A stretch of DNA of 64,000 nucleotides from Trebouxia sp. TZW2008. Taxonomy: Eukaryota; Chlorophyta; Trebouxiophyceae; Trebouxiales; Trebouxiaceae. The position numbers were made by a program, and so were the translations under genes. The number at the start of each line of letters is the position of its first letter. Within the stretch, counting starts at the first letter, position 1. The stretch lies in NCBI GenBank assembly GCA_002118135.1, contig BDIU01000192.1, positions 460,040 to 524,039 of the forward strand. The letters run 5' to 3'. Shown here piece by piece: positions 1-15,600 of the stretch. The notes beneath the pieces were generated by a model. The model saw nothing but the letters and a program-made list of their open reading frames with translations, was not told where the DNA came from and searched no databases.

Positions 1-815
1 TGTAACACAGCACTTGCAGTTTGTGATGCATTCAACCCTTCTGTTCAGGCAGCTTTGAGCGCAAAAGCTTTGCATGCAAAATGCCAACACACAGCTCTGC
101 ATTGGCAGACATCTGATGCATTAATGGAAGCAACAGCTGGCTTGTCTCAAATTCAGCATATTACAGCATGCAACTTTCATTGTTACGCACCAAGTCAGAT
201 GTTGCATGCCATCAAGTAGGCACAGAGAGTTCCATGCTCCTGATCAATCAAGTAAGCACACGATCAGAAATATCGAACTGATTCAAAATGCAGACGGTCC
301 ATCATTGCCTTGCAAAATGCAGCAAAGGTCATGCAAGCAAAAACTCAAAAGCTGCTGTAAGCAAAACTGGGCCTCAGGCTGAATACAAGTAAGGTGTCAG
401 CTGTCGTCGATGTCAAACAAAGCACTTGATTGGCCAAGAGATGTGACAGTCGTAAGGGGAGCATCCAGCTGTAAGGCCCAAACAGACTCTAAATACAAGG
501 AAGTGAGCCACCCTCAGTATTTGTCAAACTCTTGCTACATCTGGTGTGTGTGAGCCGAGCCCGAGCTCAACAAGCCAATGTGGACAAGGATCCTGCAGGC
601 ACAAGAGTAGGAACTTGACATTGAGTCAGCAAAGACTACAGACTTTTGCAAGGGACATGATGTATAGTGCAGTTGGTAGCTGAAGAGTAGAAAATCTGCG
701 GAGATGCTGTCAACAAGCTCATTTGACATCCAAACAGAGCTGTGAGTGCAACAAGATTACGATACATGGACACAAAGTGCACATGCCACAATTGCAACCA
801 TGAATATTGATACAA

Positions 816-866
816 TGGAAAAAAAGGAAAACCTACGCTGTTTATAGAGGCATCCCGGGATTGATA
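816..866 (-). repeat. Dispersed hairpin element, degenerate copy E
   Basis: Read on the minus strand this gives AATCCCGGGATGCCTCT, then a short remnant and a TTTTCCTTTTTTTCC tract. It matches the start and end of copies B and C with an internal deletion that removes the second half of the hairpins. Confidence 0.45.
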
Positions 867-1004
867 CAATGCACTGAGTGAAATGCGCAACGCCACATGC
901 ATCATTGGCAGCCGACAAGACCAGATGAGCAGTATTATCAAGGTCTGGAAGCTGACAGCCTCACCTTCGTACAAGATTCTTGAGCTTGCTTGTGATCATG
1001 TCCT

Positions 1005-1077
1005 TCTAGGCTGCCTCTAATCACAGAGGCTCCCGCCATGACACCAAATGGCATCAGTTTGGCATTTCTTCTTCTTG
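1005..1077 (+). repeat. Dispersed hairpin element, copy A
   Basis: Two consecutive hairpins are followed by a pyrimidine tract. Hairpin 2 is GCCTCT (1013-1018) with AGAGGC (1025-1030). Hairpin 3 is GCCAT (1035-1039) with ATGGC (1048-1052). A TTTCTTCTTCTTG tract follows. The hairpin-3 stem differs in sequence from copies B and C but still pairs. Confidence 0.65.
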
Positions 1078-1332
1078 TGTCCGCCATACAATGGAATTGC
1101 CTATTGTCGTCCAATTTAGCTGATCAGCGTCAACCAGGTGACACGAGCTGTCACTGGTGACAGTTGCTTGCAGGCGAAGAGATAATCTTTGGATAGGCAA
1201 GCTATGCCCACAGCATCCACCAATCAGTATGTTCTGGCAAAAGCTGTGGTGCTGATAGGCTGCCAAAACTGCTTCCAGAAGGTAGCGGTTAGAAGCTTTT
1301 GGATCTGTTCACTGAGCAGAAGATGGGCAAGG

Positions 1333-6154
<4,822 letters not shown>

Positions 6155-6851
6155 CAGCAGCGCTGTGATTCAGCTTTCTGATGGCGTGTCAGCAGGTCAC
6201 GAATTCGCCATTCTGCGCTGCAGCTGCTCATCAAACATGATGACCGCGCCTGTTCATCTTCGGCGTCAGCACAATCAGTTACCCCAACCTTGGAGCACAA
6301 TTGACAATCAACTTGCTGGCGTTTGGGCAGACCATGTATGGCGCCAGCGCCAACGCACATACCTTTGCAGCTGCCTCTTCAGCAAATACGCTCAATCCAC
6401 ATAGCATCAAGAGCACATCGACTTGACTTGAGAACATAGTCGCCACTGGTGTTAGCAGTAATGAACTGTCCTGACTATTTAAAAAAGCATGCCAAGCTTG
6501 CTAAATTTAGCAAGATTTAAAGTCAAAGACTGGGCTCCAGAGAATCAATAGAAACCAGTGAATCAAAAAGCAGACTGGCATCTGTTCTAAGCGATCTACA
6601 TGAAATCTATGCAAAAGATAACACAATATAGACTCAGTCAGGTTTTGTGAACTTGAGCAACAGGACCAAGGCTTACAAATGGCTGGAAATTGCTGAAATA
6701 GAAAGCTAAAGCTAGCTGCTGGAAAGCCTGCTAAAAGCAATAACGAACGTACGCCTAAGTCTAGATCTTGCAATGACAAAGCCCAGCTGTTGGAGGTATA
6801 AGCTATACATAACTATCACTTTTGGTCAATCTTGACCAATATGGATAAACC
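6155..6851. other. Intergenic region between rsmH and the RBR gene
   Basis: This lies between the rsmH start codon and the RBR stop codon, both on the minus strand, so it holds the RBR 3' end and the rsmH promoter. I see no TATA box or other site that I could defend, and no extra coding frame. Confidence 0.4.
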
Positions 6852-9800
6852 CTAGCCTCCAATTTTGGCAGAGTCTAATCTGGCATCATATGTTCCACCG
6901 TAGCATGGGGATTCTGGATCCCAGTAGTGAGTGTATGCTTCCCAGTATGTTGTGGCTTCAATCTTTTTGCCACAAAGCCAACACACATGACTTTTGCAGC
7001 TTGTGCACCTGTAACCAAACAGCGTACATTGATGAGCTAATCACACTGGTCAACCTGTCTTTCTTGCATAGCAGCATTTGAATGTGCAAGCCTCAAGCAG
7101 AAACGCGCTGCTCAAAGTGAATTGCAACACCCTGTTTGTGATCGCTATTGCATGATATGCAAGGCAGATTCAATCATGGTAATTGTGTTGAGTGACATCA
7201 ACTTCAGCACACCGTTCCTAAGCCACATCATACGCAGGGCAGAGCTTGCTTTGCACGGCACATGCGACCAACTGATCCAGCTGCGCAGCACTCGAGTAAT
7301 ACCAACGCACACTGCATGCATAGATCAACACCCTACCTTACCTTGAGATGCAGCAGTGGTTCCTTCAATCAGTGTGATGCAGCTCAAGCTGTGCAGCTGT
7401 CAATCAGCATTTGTACTGCTGGCAAAGCACCCGTTTGCAATGGACAAGTGTACGTGATATGCAAGGACGTGACATGACACAGCATAGAGGCGTACTGCAA
7501 GTGGTTGCAGCCCTCTTGTTTCTGCAGGCCCTGCCCACAGGTGGGGCAGGCAATGGTCCTGTTCTCCTTCAGCCACGCCTGGAAGGCCTTGTCATGCGGC
7601 TCATCCTGCATCATTCATGCGTTCCTTGTCAGCTGGCAATGTGTCATGTGTGTTTTAGATCTTTGAGCACATATACAGTGCAAGCAAGCAAGCTCACCTG
7701 TTGCTTGCTGCTGAGCTTGTCTGGCTGGGGCTCGTCACGTGTGCCAAGAAACAAGCTAATGATGATGCAGATAATGACCATCATGATGCTGATGACAATG
7801 ACAATGGCCTATACAAAGAATGATAAGCAGACACGCCCACCTGGTGTTTGCTGCTGAGCTTGTCCCGCTGATGCTGGTCACAGGTCTGGAAGGAGTGCCA
7901 GTCGCACTTGCAGCGGCGGCACCAGGCATAGTTGCACAAGGGGCAGATGAATATGGGTTCCCTGCTCAGCACTACTGCCATACCCTGCCAGCAAATGCCC
8001 TTCTCATCGAACTGCACGTGTTTGTAAGGGTAAAAAGGCAGAGCTCTAGTTGCACAGGGGGCAGATGAAGATGGGCTCCCTGCTCAGCACCCTGCCGTGA
8101 AAGCATGTCGTTGCCTAATAAGTAAACTGTAGGTCTTCCTCGTGAGCGACACAGGACATGTCATACATGTTGTGTTCGTGTTGAGCGCTGCCGCCAGACA
8201 AGTAGCAATCAGCATGCATTGATGTTCTTGAGCACTGTCACACAAGCATAAGCAAATTTGCTAAAGCGGCTGATGAAAATTGAGTGCTTGCTCAACAGGC
8301 TTGCTGTATGCTGCCAGCCATGCATGCAATCAGCAAGTCGTGCTTACTTGCAGTGATACTTTGCATGGACCAAGTAGTTGACTAAACAGAGTGAGTGACA
8401 AATTGACTAGCTGACTGGCTGTTGCGTTGTTTGCGGCTCCAATCATTGAAAAACACATTATGTCACAAGCTTGCCTGGTAGTCTGGCTTTGGACGGCTAG
8501 TCAGCGCAATGTCCCAGTTGTGGACGCAAACTGCATGCCCTTGTCCGTGTAGTCTTCGTACTCTTCTGGCGAAAGCATCATCGCCGCTACAGTAAGTATC
8601 GCTATGACTACAACTACTACATGTATCATAGCACATAGGAGTACCTGGCAGTCTGGCTTTGGACAGCTAGTCAGCTCGCTATCTCTGTTAGACGCAAACT
8701 TCATGCTCTTGTCCATGTAATCCTCATACTCTTCAGGAGATAGCACCAATTGCACATCTGGGTCAATGCTGCAGTAGCGTTCATTGGTATGGCCCCTCAC
8801 CACCTCTTCACAGTGCAAGCAAGCTGGACTAGGACCAGCTTTGCACACCGGGCATGCTAGCGGCAGCTCCAATTGACTGCAGTCAAAGGCGGACCGACAT
8901 TCAGAGGTGGCAACATGATGCACATCTGTGTCTATGCTGCAATAGCGCTCATTGGTACGGCCTCTCACACCCTCATCACAGTGTAAGGAAGCGAATCAGG
9001 ACCAGCTTTGCACACTGAGCATGCTAGCGGCAGCTCCAACTGACTGCAGTCATAAGAATAGTGTTAATAGCACTGCACTGCACTGCACTACACTGCACTG
9101 CACTGCACTGCACAAGCTCCTAAATAAGTCAGCTGGGGCTTCAATTGTCGCAGCTGACTAGGCCTGTTTAGAGAGACATTGCATGTTCAGATGATGGCCA
9201 ATCAGCTGACAGAAGGCGCATCAAGCTGTCGGAGTTGCATAGTCTTCGCCTGACAGTGATAAGAAGCATATGCTCTGCATAGCCATATTGAGGAATGCTC
9301 CAACCGTCAGAATGTGTATGATCTTTACCTGATAGCAGTACGAACCATCTGCCTCGCACAGCCGCGACACGTCGGTCAAGTTGTAAGATGTAAGCGTACA
9401 AGGTATTTTTGCGCTTTCTATAGTGGGAAGCAATATCCAATCAGTCTTACTGCAGGGGCAAACGTATGTGATTCACCTGATAGCAGTAAGCACCATCTGC
9501 CTCGCACAGCCACGGCACATCTCATGGCCACACATGCTGGCCACAAACACGTCATCCTTGTACAGATCCTCAAAACAGATGGGGCATCTGAACATGTTGT
9601 CCTTGTCCCTTCTGGGGCTGCCAGAAATGCTTTCTGCCGGGGTGCCCTCAGCCCCTGCTGGGGTCAACATGCTAGGCCTATTAAGGTTTGGCGCTGCGCC
9701 AGGATAGCTCACATTGAACATCTGTGGCACATCTGCATACACAAGTCAAGTGTTGTTTCAAAAGCTTCAACAAGTGCCCTCTGCAGGGATGCCATCGGCT

Positions 9801-11597
9801 CCTGCTGGGGTCAACATGCTAGGCCTGTGAAGATTTGGCGCTGCGCCAGGATAGCTCACGTCGAACATTTGAGGTACATCTGCATTCCAGAGAAGAACTC
9901 AATCAATCTGGAATGAAGACTTTAGAATGAAAATGGAGTTTGGGATGGAAATGAGATCAAGATGTGGCAATGTGCCAGAGTAGCTTCACGTTAAACATGT
10001 AAGGCACATCTGTCGCTACTGTACTGCGAGAATTGCAAATATTCTAGTTCTGGCATCTTGAGGTGTAGGTTGCCTTGGCATTTATATACAAAACCACTCA
10101 TTACAACAGTTGACTGTTTTTGCATTCAATGCTCTTGTCACTCCTCAGGGAACAACAGACCAAGGCTGGTTGTGGTATACACGCCTCACCAGTCACATTG
10201 TACGCCTTGCATGCCGTTCCTATGAGTATGCTCACCATGACATAGGCAGTGCCAGGAAGCTTGATGACCTAACAAATTTAAGTAGGATCAATCAGGGCAG
10301 CTCTTTTCAGGGCTATGATACAGTGTTGGGCCAGAATGCCACAAGCAAACTAACAATTCAGGCGGAGCTGGAAAATGCAACACCTACACTTTCAGTAGTG
10401 CGGCCAAAAGATCCGAACTTGCCTCCTTTGGACACAAACAGACATACCGGATCTGGACATGGGCGTTCCGCTAGGGTTTCTGGAATGAGCTGAACCCCCG
10501 CTGCCCATAGATGCTGCACTGCGCTGAATTTGTGCCAGAATGACTTCAGTTGGACCTTTCAGAGTGAACACCACAGTCCCTGCTCCATCATTGCTGCTTG
10601 AGCCGGCATGACTAAACCCACCCTGCAGTAATGCCTGTGCTGGCGATGATGTCAACCCTGGACTTGACTGATTCTGCTGTAGGGGGCTGGCAGGCTGGCT
10701 GGGGGGTGCGGGGAGGGCCGTTGGGGGGTGCGGCTCGGGCAGCCCTGACTGTTGAGGCAGCTGCTGGGGCAGCTGCTCCTGCTGCTGAGGAGCAGTCTCC
10801 TGAGACGCTGCAGATGACTGACTCAGCAGCGAGGATCGGTGCACAATTGACCCTGATGGTTGCAGATGACTGCTTGTGCGCTTAGGCATGTGATGCTGAC
10901 TGTGCACATGTGCCTGCAGCTGATGCATTTGCAGCTCTTGCAGATGTTGATCAAGCTTGCCGTCCTTAGCTGCATTTGCAGCTGCAATGGCATCCAGATG
11001 ATCTGATTCATCTGCTAGCATGCTGACAGAACGCTGTGGCGCTGCATGACTTGTCAGACTTGCTGGCAAGTCCGCCTGTTCCAGCAAGTCATGCTGAGGT
11101 GACTGTTGCTCTTCCTGTTGAGCTGAGTCATCCTGAGACGCTGAAGAAGACTGACTCAAGAGTGACGGTCTGCGAGCAATGGCGTTGGAAGGCTGCTGAT
11201 GACTGCTTGTACGCTGTGGCGTGTGATGATGGCTATGCGCATGTGCCTGGTGTTCTTGCAGCTCTTGCAGGTGCTGCTCAAGCTTTCCATCCTTAGCAGC
11301 GTTTGCAGCTGCAACAGCATCCAGATGATCTGCATCATCTGCTGCCTCACTGACGGAGCGCTTGGGGATGGGATGTCCTTGCAAGGGATTGGGCAGGTCG
11401 GCCTGCTCAAGCTGATCATGCAACAAGGCAGAGCCTTCTTGAGAGTTGTGTTTCTGATCTGTGGCCTTGAAAGGGATCAAGTGCTGACTGGGTATCACAT
11501 TGACGTGGCCGCACTTCTCACAAGCAAGTGTCTGAGATGCTGCCGTTAGGTGTATCTGAGCCATGAAGTTGCAGGCCTTGCAAAGTTGTCCAAGGGA
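6852..11597 (-). CDS. RBR-type (RING1-IBR-RING2) E3 ubiquitin-protein ligase, 5' exon unresolved
   Basis: Transfers ubiquitin from an E2 via a catalytic cysteine in RING2. Exons, minus strand: 10448-11597, 9477-9732, 8645-8876, 7841-8011, 7496-7605 and 6852-7008; phases agree and give about 691 residues. The first exon listed starts with a CxxC...CxxC finger (LCKACNF ... LACEKCGHVNVIP), then a long Ser/Gln/His-rich stretch with two copies of a roughly 109-residue unit (SVS..AD..DHLDA.AAANAAKDGKL). RING1 is CPICFED ... SMCGHEMCRGC ... CPVC. The IBR runs from SCPKPDCQ to FICPLCNYAWCRRC. RING2 is ACPTCGQ ... GCNHLQCTSC ... CWLCG, where the Cys of GCNH is the expected catalytic residue. The exon acceptor at 11598 follows a good pyrimidine tract, so coding sequence starts further upstream, but I found no start-containing exon with matching phase. 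The subfamily (ARI-like or RNF14-like) is not decided. Confidence 0.88.
7688..10015 (-). repeat. Exon ghosts in RBR introns (several partial exon copies)
   Basis: Partial copies of RBR exons sit in the introns. Copies of the start of exon 9477-9732 lie at about 9780-9885 and 9965-10015, each with an AG before the exon start. Copies of its end lie at about 9248-9285 and 9330-9372. Copies of parts of exon 8645-8876 lie at about 8472-8580 and 8900-9055. A copy of the middle of exon 7841-8011 at about 8043-8095 ends in a stop at the CN residues, and a copy of that exon's end lies at about 7688-7738. None joins in phase to give a longer protein. Confidence 0.8.
9065..9113. repeat. CACTG(C/T)A microsatellite
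   Basis: About eight tandem copies of CACTGCA-like 5-6 bp words sit in the intron between RBR exons 8645-8876 and 9477-9732. Confidence 0.7.
10770..11410 (-). repeat. In-frame tandem duplication of about 327 nt inside the RBR first listed exon
   Basis: Two consecutive units offset by about 327 nt (109 codons) both encode LEQADLP..., a SVS phosphosite-like stretch, DHLDA(V/I)AAANAAKDGKL(E/D)QHLQELQ, a His-rich stretch and (R/S)SLLSQSS. The differences are scattered single changes with no frameshift. The alternating heptad-like HLQELQ part could form a short coiled coil in each unit. Confidence 0.9.
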
Positions 11598-12626
11598 CTG
11601 CAGAGCAGAGCAAAGTATTAGACATGAGGCGGCATGACAAGAATTCGCTGCTGAGTGGCGGCCCACAGCAGCTTTTGTAAAGCTTACTCCAACTCAGGTG
11701 TGCAAAAGTACGCAGTTGGGAACAAGAACGGGATAGCATAAGAGTGCGTGACAACTTGAGCAGCAGTGGTCACCTCGCTCAAAAGCTATAGAGGCGATCT
11801 CCAACAACAATCTGCCTGGATCGTGCGCTGCGGCCCCTGTGCTCTCAATTCATGGCGAGCCGCTTCGCAGCTGCAACGATTCAATTTGCAGCTTCAAATG
11901 ACACACGCAACCGTGGCACAGACATTCCGCAATTGTACTTCGCTCGTAGGGTGCAGCGCGACGATGCAAGGCAGACAAGCGCAGGCACGTCAACGAGTGT
12001 CAACGAGTACTAGGGAATCCAGCCCGGGAATCTGGCTAACATTGTGCACAAACAATCAATCAATCAATCAAACAAGCATGCATTGTGTGTCACACGTGAA
12101 CGCCGCTAATGAGCATGCAGCTGAAACTCAGCCTCATGGCAGCACTTGTGGCCATGCTTCACAGCGTGAATTGCATCTGATTCTTCATCATTACCAACTG
12201 AGTCGATGATCTTCTCCAAGATGCGCAGACTTGATGAGCACAACTGTCCCATTATCAATGTGTGCCTCAGTTTTGCTGAAAATGAGATTTTAGTCTCGTG
12301 TTTGCCTGCCCAAGTCACGCATGCGATGACACATTGAAATTTTTGCACAGAGCATGCATGTGATCATGACGCGTGGTGAGGCTGATTGCTATGCAATGTC
12401 CATGACATTGGCCGTCGCTGCGGAGGCTATGTTGACACGTTCAAAGTCAGTATTGCTCCTTGACGAGGCGTTAGGGGCAGACTTCAACCCGCCTCACCGA
12501 CAGACAAGGAAGACTTGGCGGCCGCAGCTGTGTGACCTGAATCGTGGTAACTTAGCCAATCTTAGTCATAGCTTGAGTGCAAGCTTGTGTTCACGCACTT
12601 GCGCACTGCATCGTGGTCGTGCAAGC
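11598..12626. other. Divergent upstream region between the RBR and monooxygenase genes
   Basis: This is the head-to-head gap of two divergent genes. It must contain the unresolved 5' exon(s) and promoter of the RBR gene on the minus strand, and the promoter of the monooxygenase on the plus strand. A short CAAT/TCAA simple repeat lies at about 12051-12071. Donor-like sites on the minus strand occur at about 11773 and 11687, but no upstream start codon gave the required phase. Confidence 0.45.
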
Positions 12627-15600
12627 ATGTTGCATGTGTCCTGGAGCTCAAGTAGCTTGCCATACCTGGCTGGACATACTGGCGATCGAGTCGCCACCAA
12701 TAACGGCGATCATCGCAGCCGAAGAAGGCTCGCGATCAGTGCACGACGCTCGACTCGAATGTGTGCACAAGCTCCCGACGTTGATGTCGCGGTTGTCGGA
12801 GGCGGTCCAGGAGGTTTGGCAGCAGCAGCTGCTATTAGATCCGCGCTCGGAGCAGAAGCGACCGTTAGGGTGACCACCATCAAACCTGAAGAAGTCGAGC
12901 TCAAGCTTGCGGTCTACCTGTGTACGAAGCTGACGCCGAACATCGCGTGGCTTGCAGGTATTCGAGAGTCTCAAAGGCTACAAACTGCAAGGATCTGGCG
13001 TGCTGATGCAGCCGAACGTTCAACGCGCCCTGGAAGCCATACACCCTACCTTGTTTGACAAGTGAGACAGCCAATGTCATCGGGCAAGCGTCTAATCAAC
13101 CAGCCCTGCCTCACGCCCTACGCATCAATCTACAATGCAACCTTCGACATGCATCAGCTCAAGCTTGTCAACTTGCCAGCATGCTTCAAAAGTGAGTGGT
13201 CAATACAGGTTCAAAACACACGGACTTCCTCTCTGGGGTAGTCAACATTTTGACTTGAATGGCAAGCACACCAGAGATGTGCCACCAGAAATCTCACCTG
13301 AGATTGCAGCACTGCGCAAGCATTATGGAAGAGCACCTTTCTTCCTTGGTTGGCACGAGATCAGGCAGCTGTTGTACGATTTTGTGCCAAAACACCTTGT
13401 GGAATTTGACAAACAGGCAAATGTCTTTTGCCTGGCAGCAAGCATTGCAATCTTGCAAGCAAACTGCAGCAACCACATTGTCATATTGTTTGCATGGTAT
13501 GCATTGGTGCCTCCACATGTCGAGTCAGCCAGCTTCAACATTCACCTCAAATGCTGTGTTGCTTGCACTATGTTCACTGACTGTGAGACTCATGCCTGAG
13601 GCGCCTAAGAGGATGCAACGTAAGATGCCAAGAGCACAGATGCCTGTTGCAGAAATTGCATCAGCTGCCAACAGTCTCAGCAAGTCTCAGCGCATGTTCC
13701 TTGTAATGTGTATATGTACATGCCGTACTGCTAGGACAGGCCCTTAGGTGTGCCCTGTGACAAGAATTACAAGCGAATCATGCCTCAGCTAGGTAGGAAA
13801 GGCCCTTCAAATGGCTTGGCTTTGTGCTGCAGATGAAGCATTACGCAGAAGACAAGGAGGGTGTCACCTTGCAATTTGATCACGGGGAGCCTTCAGTCAG
13901 GGCAAAGGTGCTAGTGGGAGCTGATGGCTACTTCTCACGAGTGCGCAATCAATGCCTCAATGACGGGCCTCCAGACTTTGTGGTGAGCAAGTTCATTGCT
14001 GCTCATTGCTGTTCATTGTTTCCCTCAATCTTGTGCCTTGACCTCATGCACATGGCCCCGCTCATCTGACTTGCTATGCCATACAGTCAACCCCTACAGA
14101 AAGCAGAACTGTTTGCATGCCATCGAGTCAGCCCTGACTCAAAGAAGAAATGTTTGCAGGTTGCCAAATGCTGTGTATCAGCTTGCAATTGGGCCTTGAA
14201 GTTGTGCCTTACTTTGCAACAACTGCATGCATGTATCCACCCTAGCAGCAGGTTGCATGTGTCAGTTGTGCCTCGTGGTGCATGTAGCGCTACAAGATGA
14301 CCAATTAGCCTGCTGTTCCAGACAAGTCCCCTTGTCTGCAACAAGGGCTTTGCACACATTCTGCGGCAACTTCTCCTAGGGCGCAACTACCTCGCGCATA
14401 AGGACGCGACAGCAAGCACGTAGACATAGTCCCCTCACTTGTTGCGTCGTCGCAAGCCTGTGCCATCCCTCAATCTCTGCATATTAAATCTTGACTTGCT
14501 GGCACAGGCGGATTGCGTCAACATGGAATGATCCATTGTACATATTGCTTCCGTGTGGCAACTTCACCTGCAAAGCTTCCAGGCACCTCTGCACGGCATG
14601 TTGCAGTACAGCATTGTTTGCTGTATCAAACAGCTTTGCAATTGCATATGATGCATGAGGGACGCATTCTGCTCTGCATCATCTGGGTTGAAATGCTGCA
14701 TTTGAGAGTACATGCATGATATTATGCATGGTGTGTTACAGGGCAGTGTGATGTGGCGGGCTAGGACGCCTTGGTTGCCTGGCATGCAAGATCCTGAGGA
14801 CAGGTGATCTTCCCAAGGCCCAAGATATAAGCAGCTAAGCTTGCCAATATGCAAGCAGTGTCAAAGCAGTGATATGCAGCAGTGCGTTGCAGATTGTCCA
14901 ATTGAACTGATATGACTGGTAGCTATCAGTCTGTAGACTGGTTGTGGTGCTGAAACAATCGCCGGCTTCGTTGTGGCAAACCACATTGCAATTGCTGAGT
15001 CTGTATGAAGAGCAAAAGCCAGGGCTTGCATGTCTGCTCTGACAGCACACCACAGTGCAATGACTGCAAGCCAGAGGTTTCTTGGTGATCTTCTTCGGCG
15101 CTATCTGCTGCTTCTGCGTCAGCTTGCTGCTCTCCTTTTTCATCTTTGGGAATTAAAGCAGAGCGTTGCAGGCAATGGCAAAAGTCTCAAGCTAGGTGCC
15201 TGACCCTTAACAACTTCTCCTCCATTGCTTCTCCTCTTCTTGTATTGTGCTGCTGCCCTTTTGCTTTGTTTCAAAGTCTGTGCATATGTGCGTTGGGTGA
15301 CAGGCTGTCTTCGAAATGGTGTTCTTGTTTTTGCTGCCTCCTGCTCATCTTCTTTGGCTTAGTCTATGCATATGCGCTTTGCATGGCAGGCAGCCTGGCA
15401 TGCTGCCAGTAGTCTTCTTCATGATCTGAGTCTGTGCGTATGTGTGTAATGCATGGCAGGCCGCCTTCCAGGTGGTGGCGCAGCGATGAGACCGGCACCT
15501 TCAGCAAACCCTTTGCAGTGGTTTTCAAAATGGGAACCCTAGAGGATACTAAAGAAAGAGCATGGACCTGGGTCCTGTCTGCGCCCATTGACTATGTGAA

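Larger units (their letters stand above)
1..1332. other. Intergenic region 3' of rsmH, no gene recognised
   Basis: No open frame here has codon structure or motifs that I recognise, on either strand. It holds two copies of the dispersed hairpin element described separately: one on the plus strand near 1005-1077 and a degenerate one on the minus strand near 816-866. The edge of a neighbouring gene to the left cannot be excluded. Confidence 0.5.

Noticed and set aside
12001..12040. CCCGGGCTGG on the minus strand as another hairpin-element copy
   Set aside because: Only about 12 bp match and neither hairpin is present.
12870..12957. A stretch reading VYEADAEHR that looks like a flavoprotein segment
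   Set aside because: It is out of frame with both flanking exons. Splicing 12869 to 12958 gives ATVR-VFESLKGY, which fits the family.
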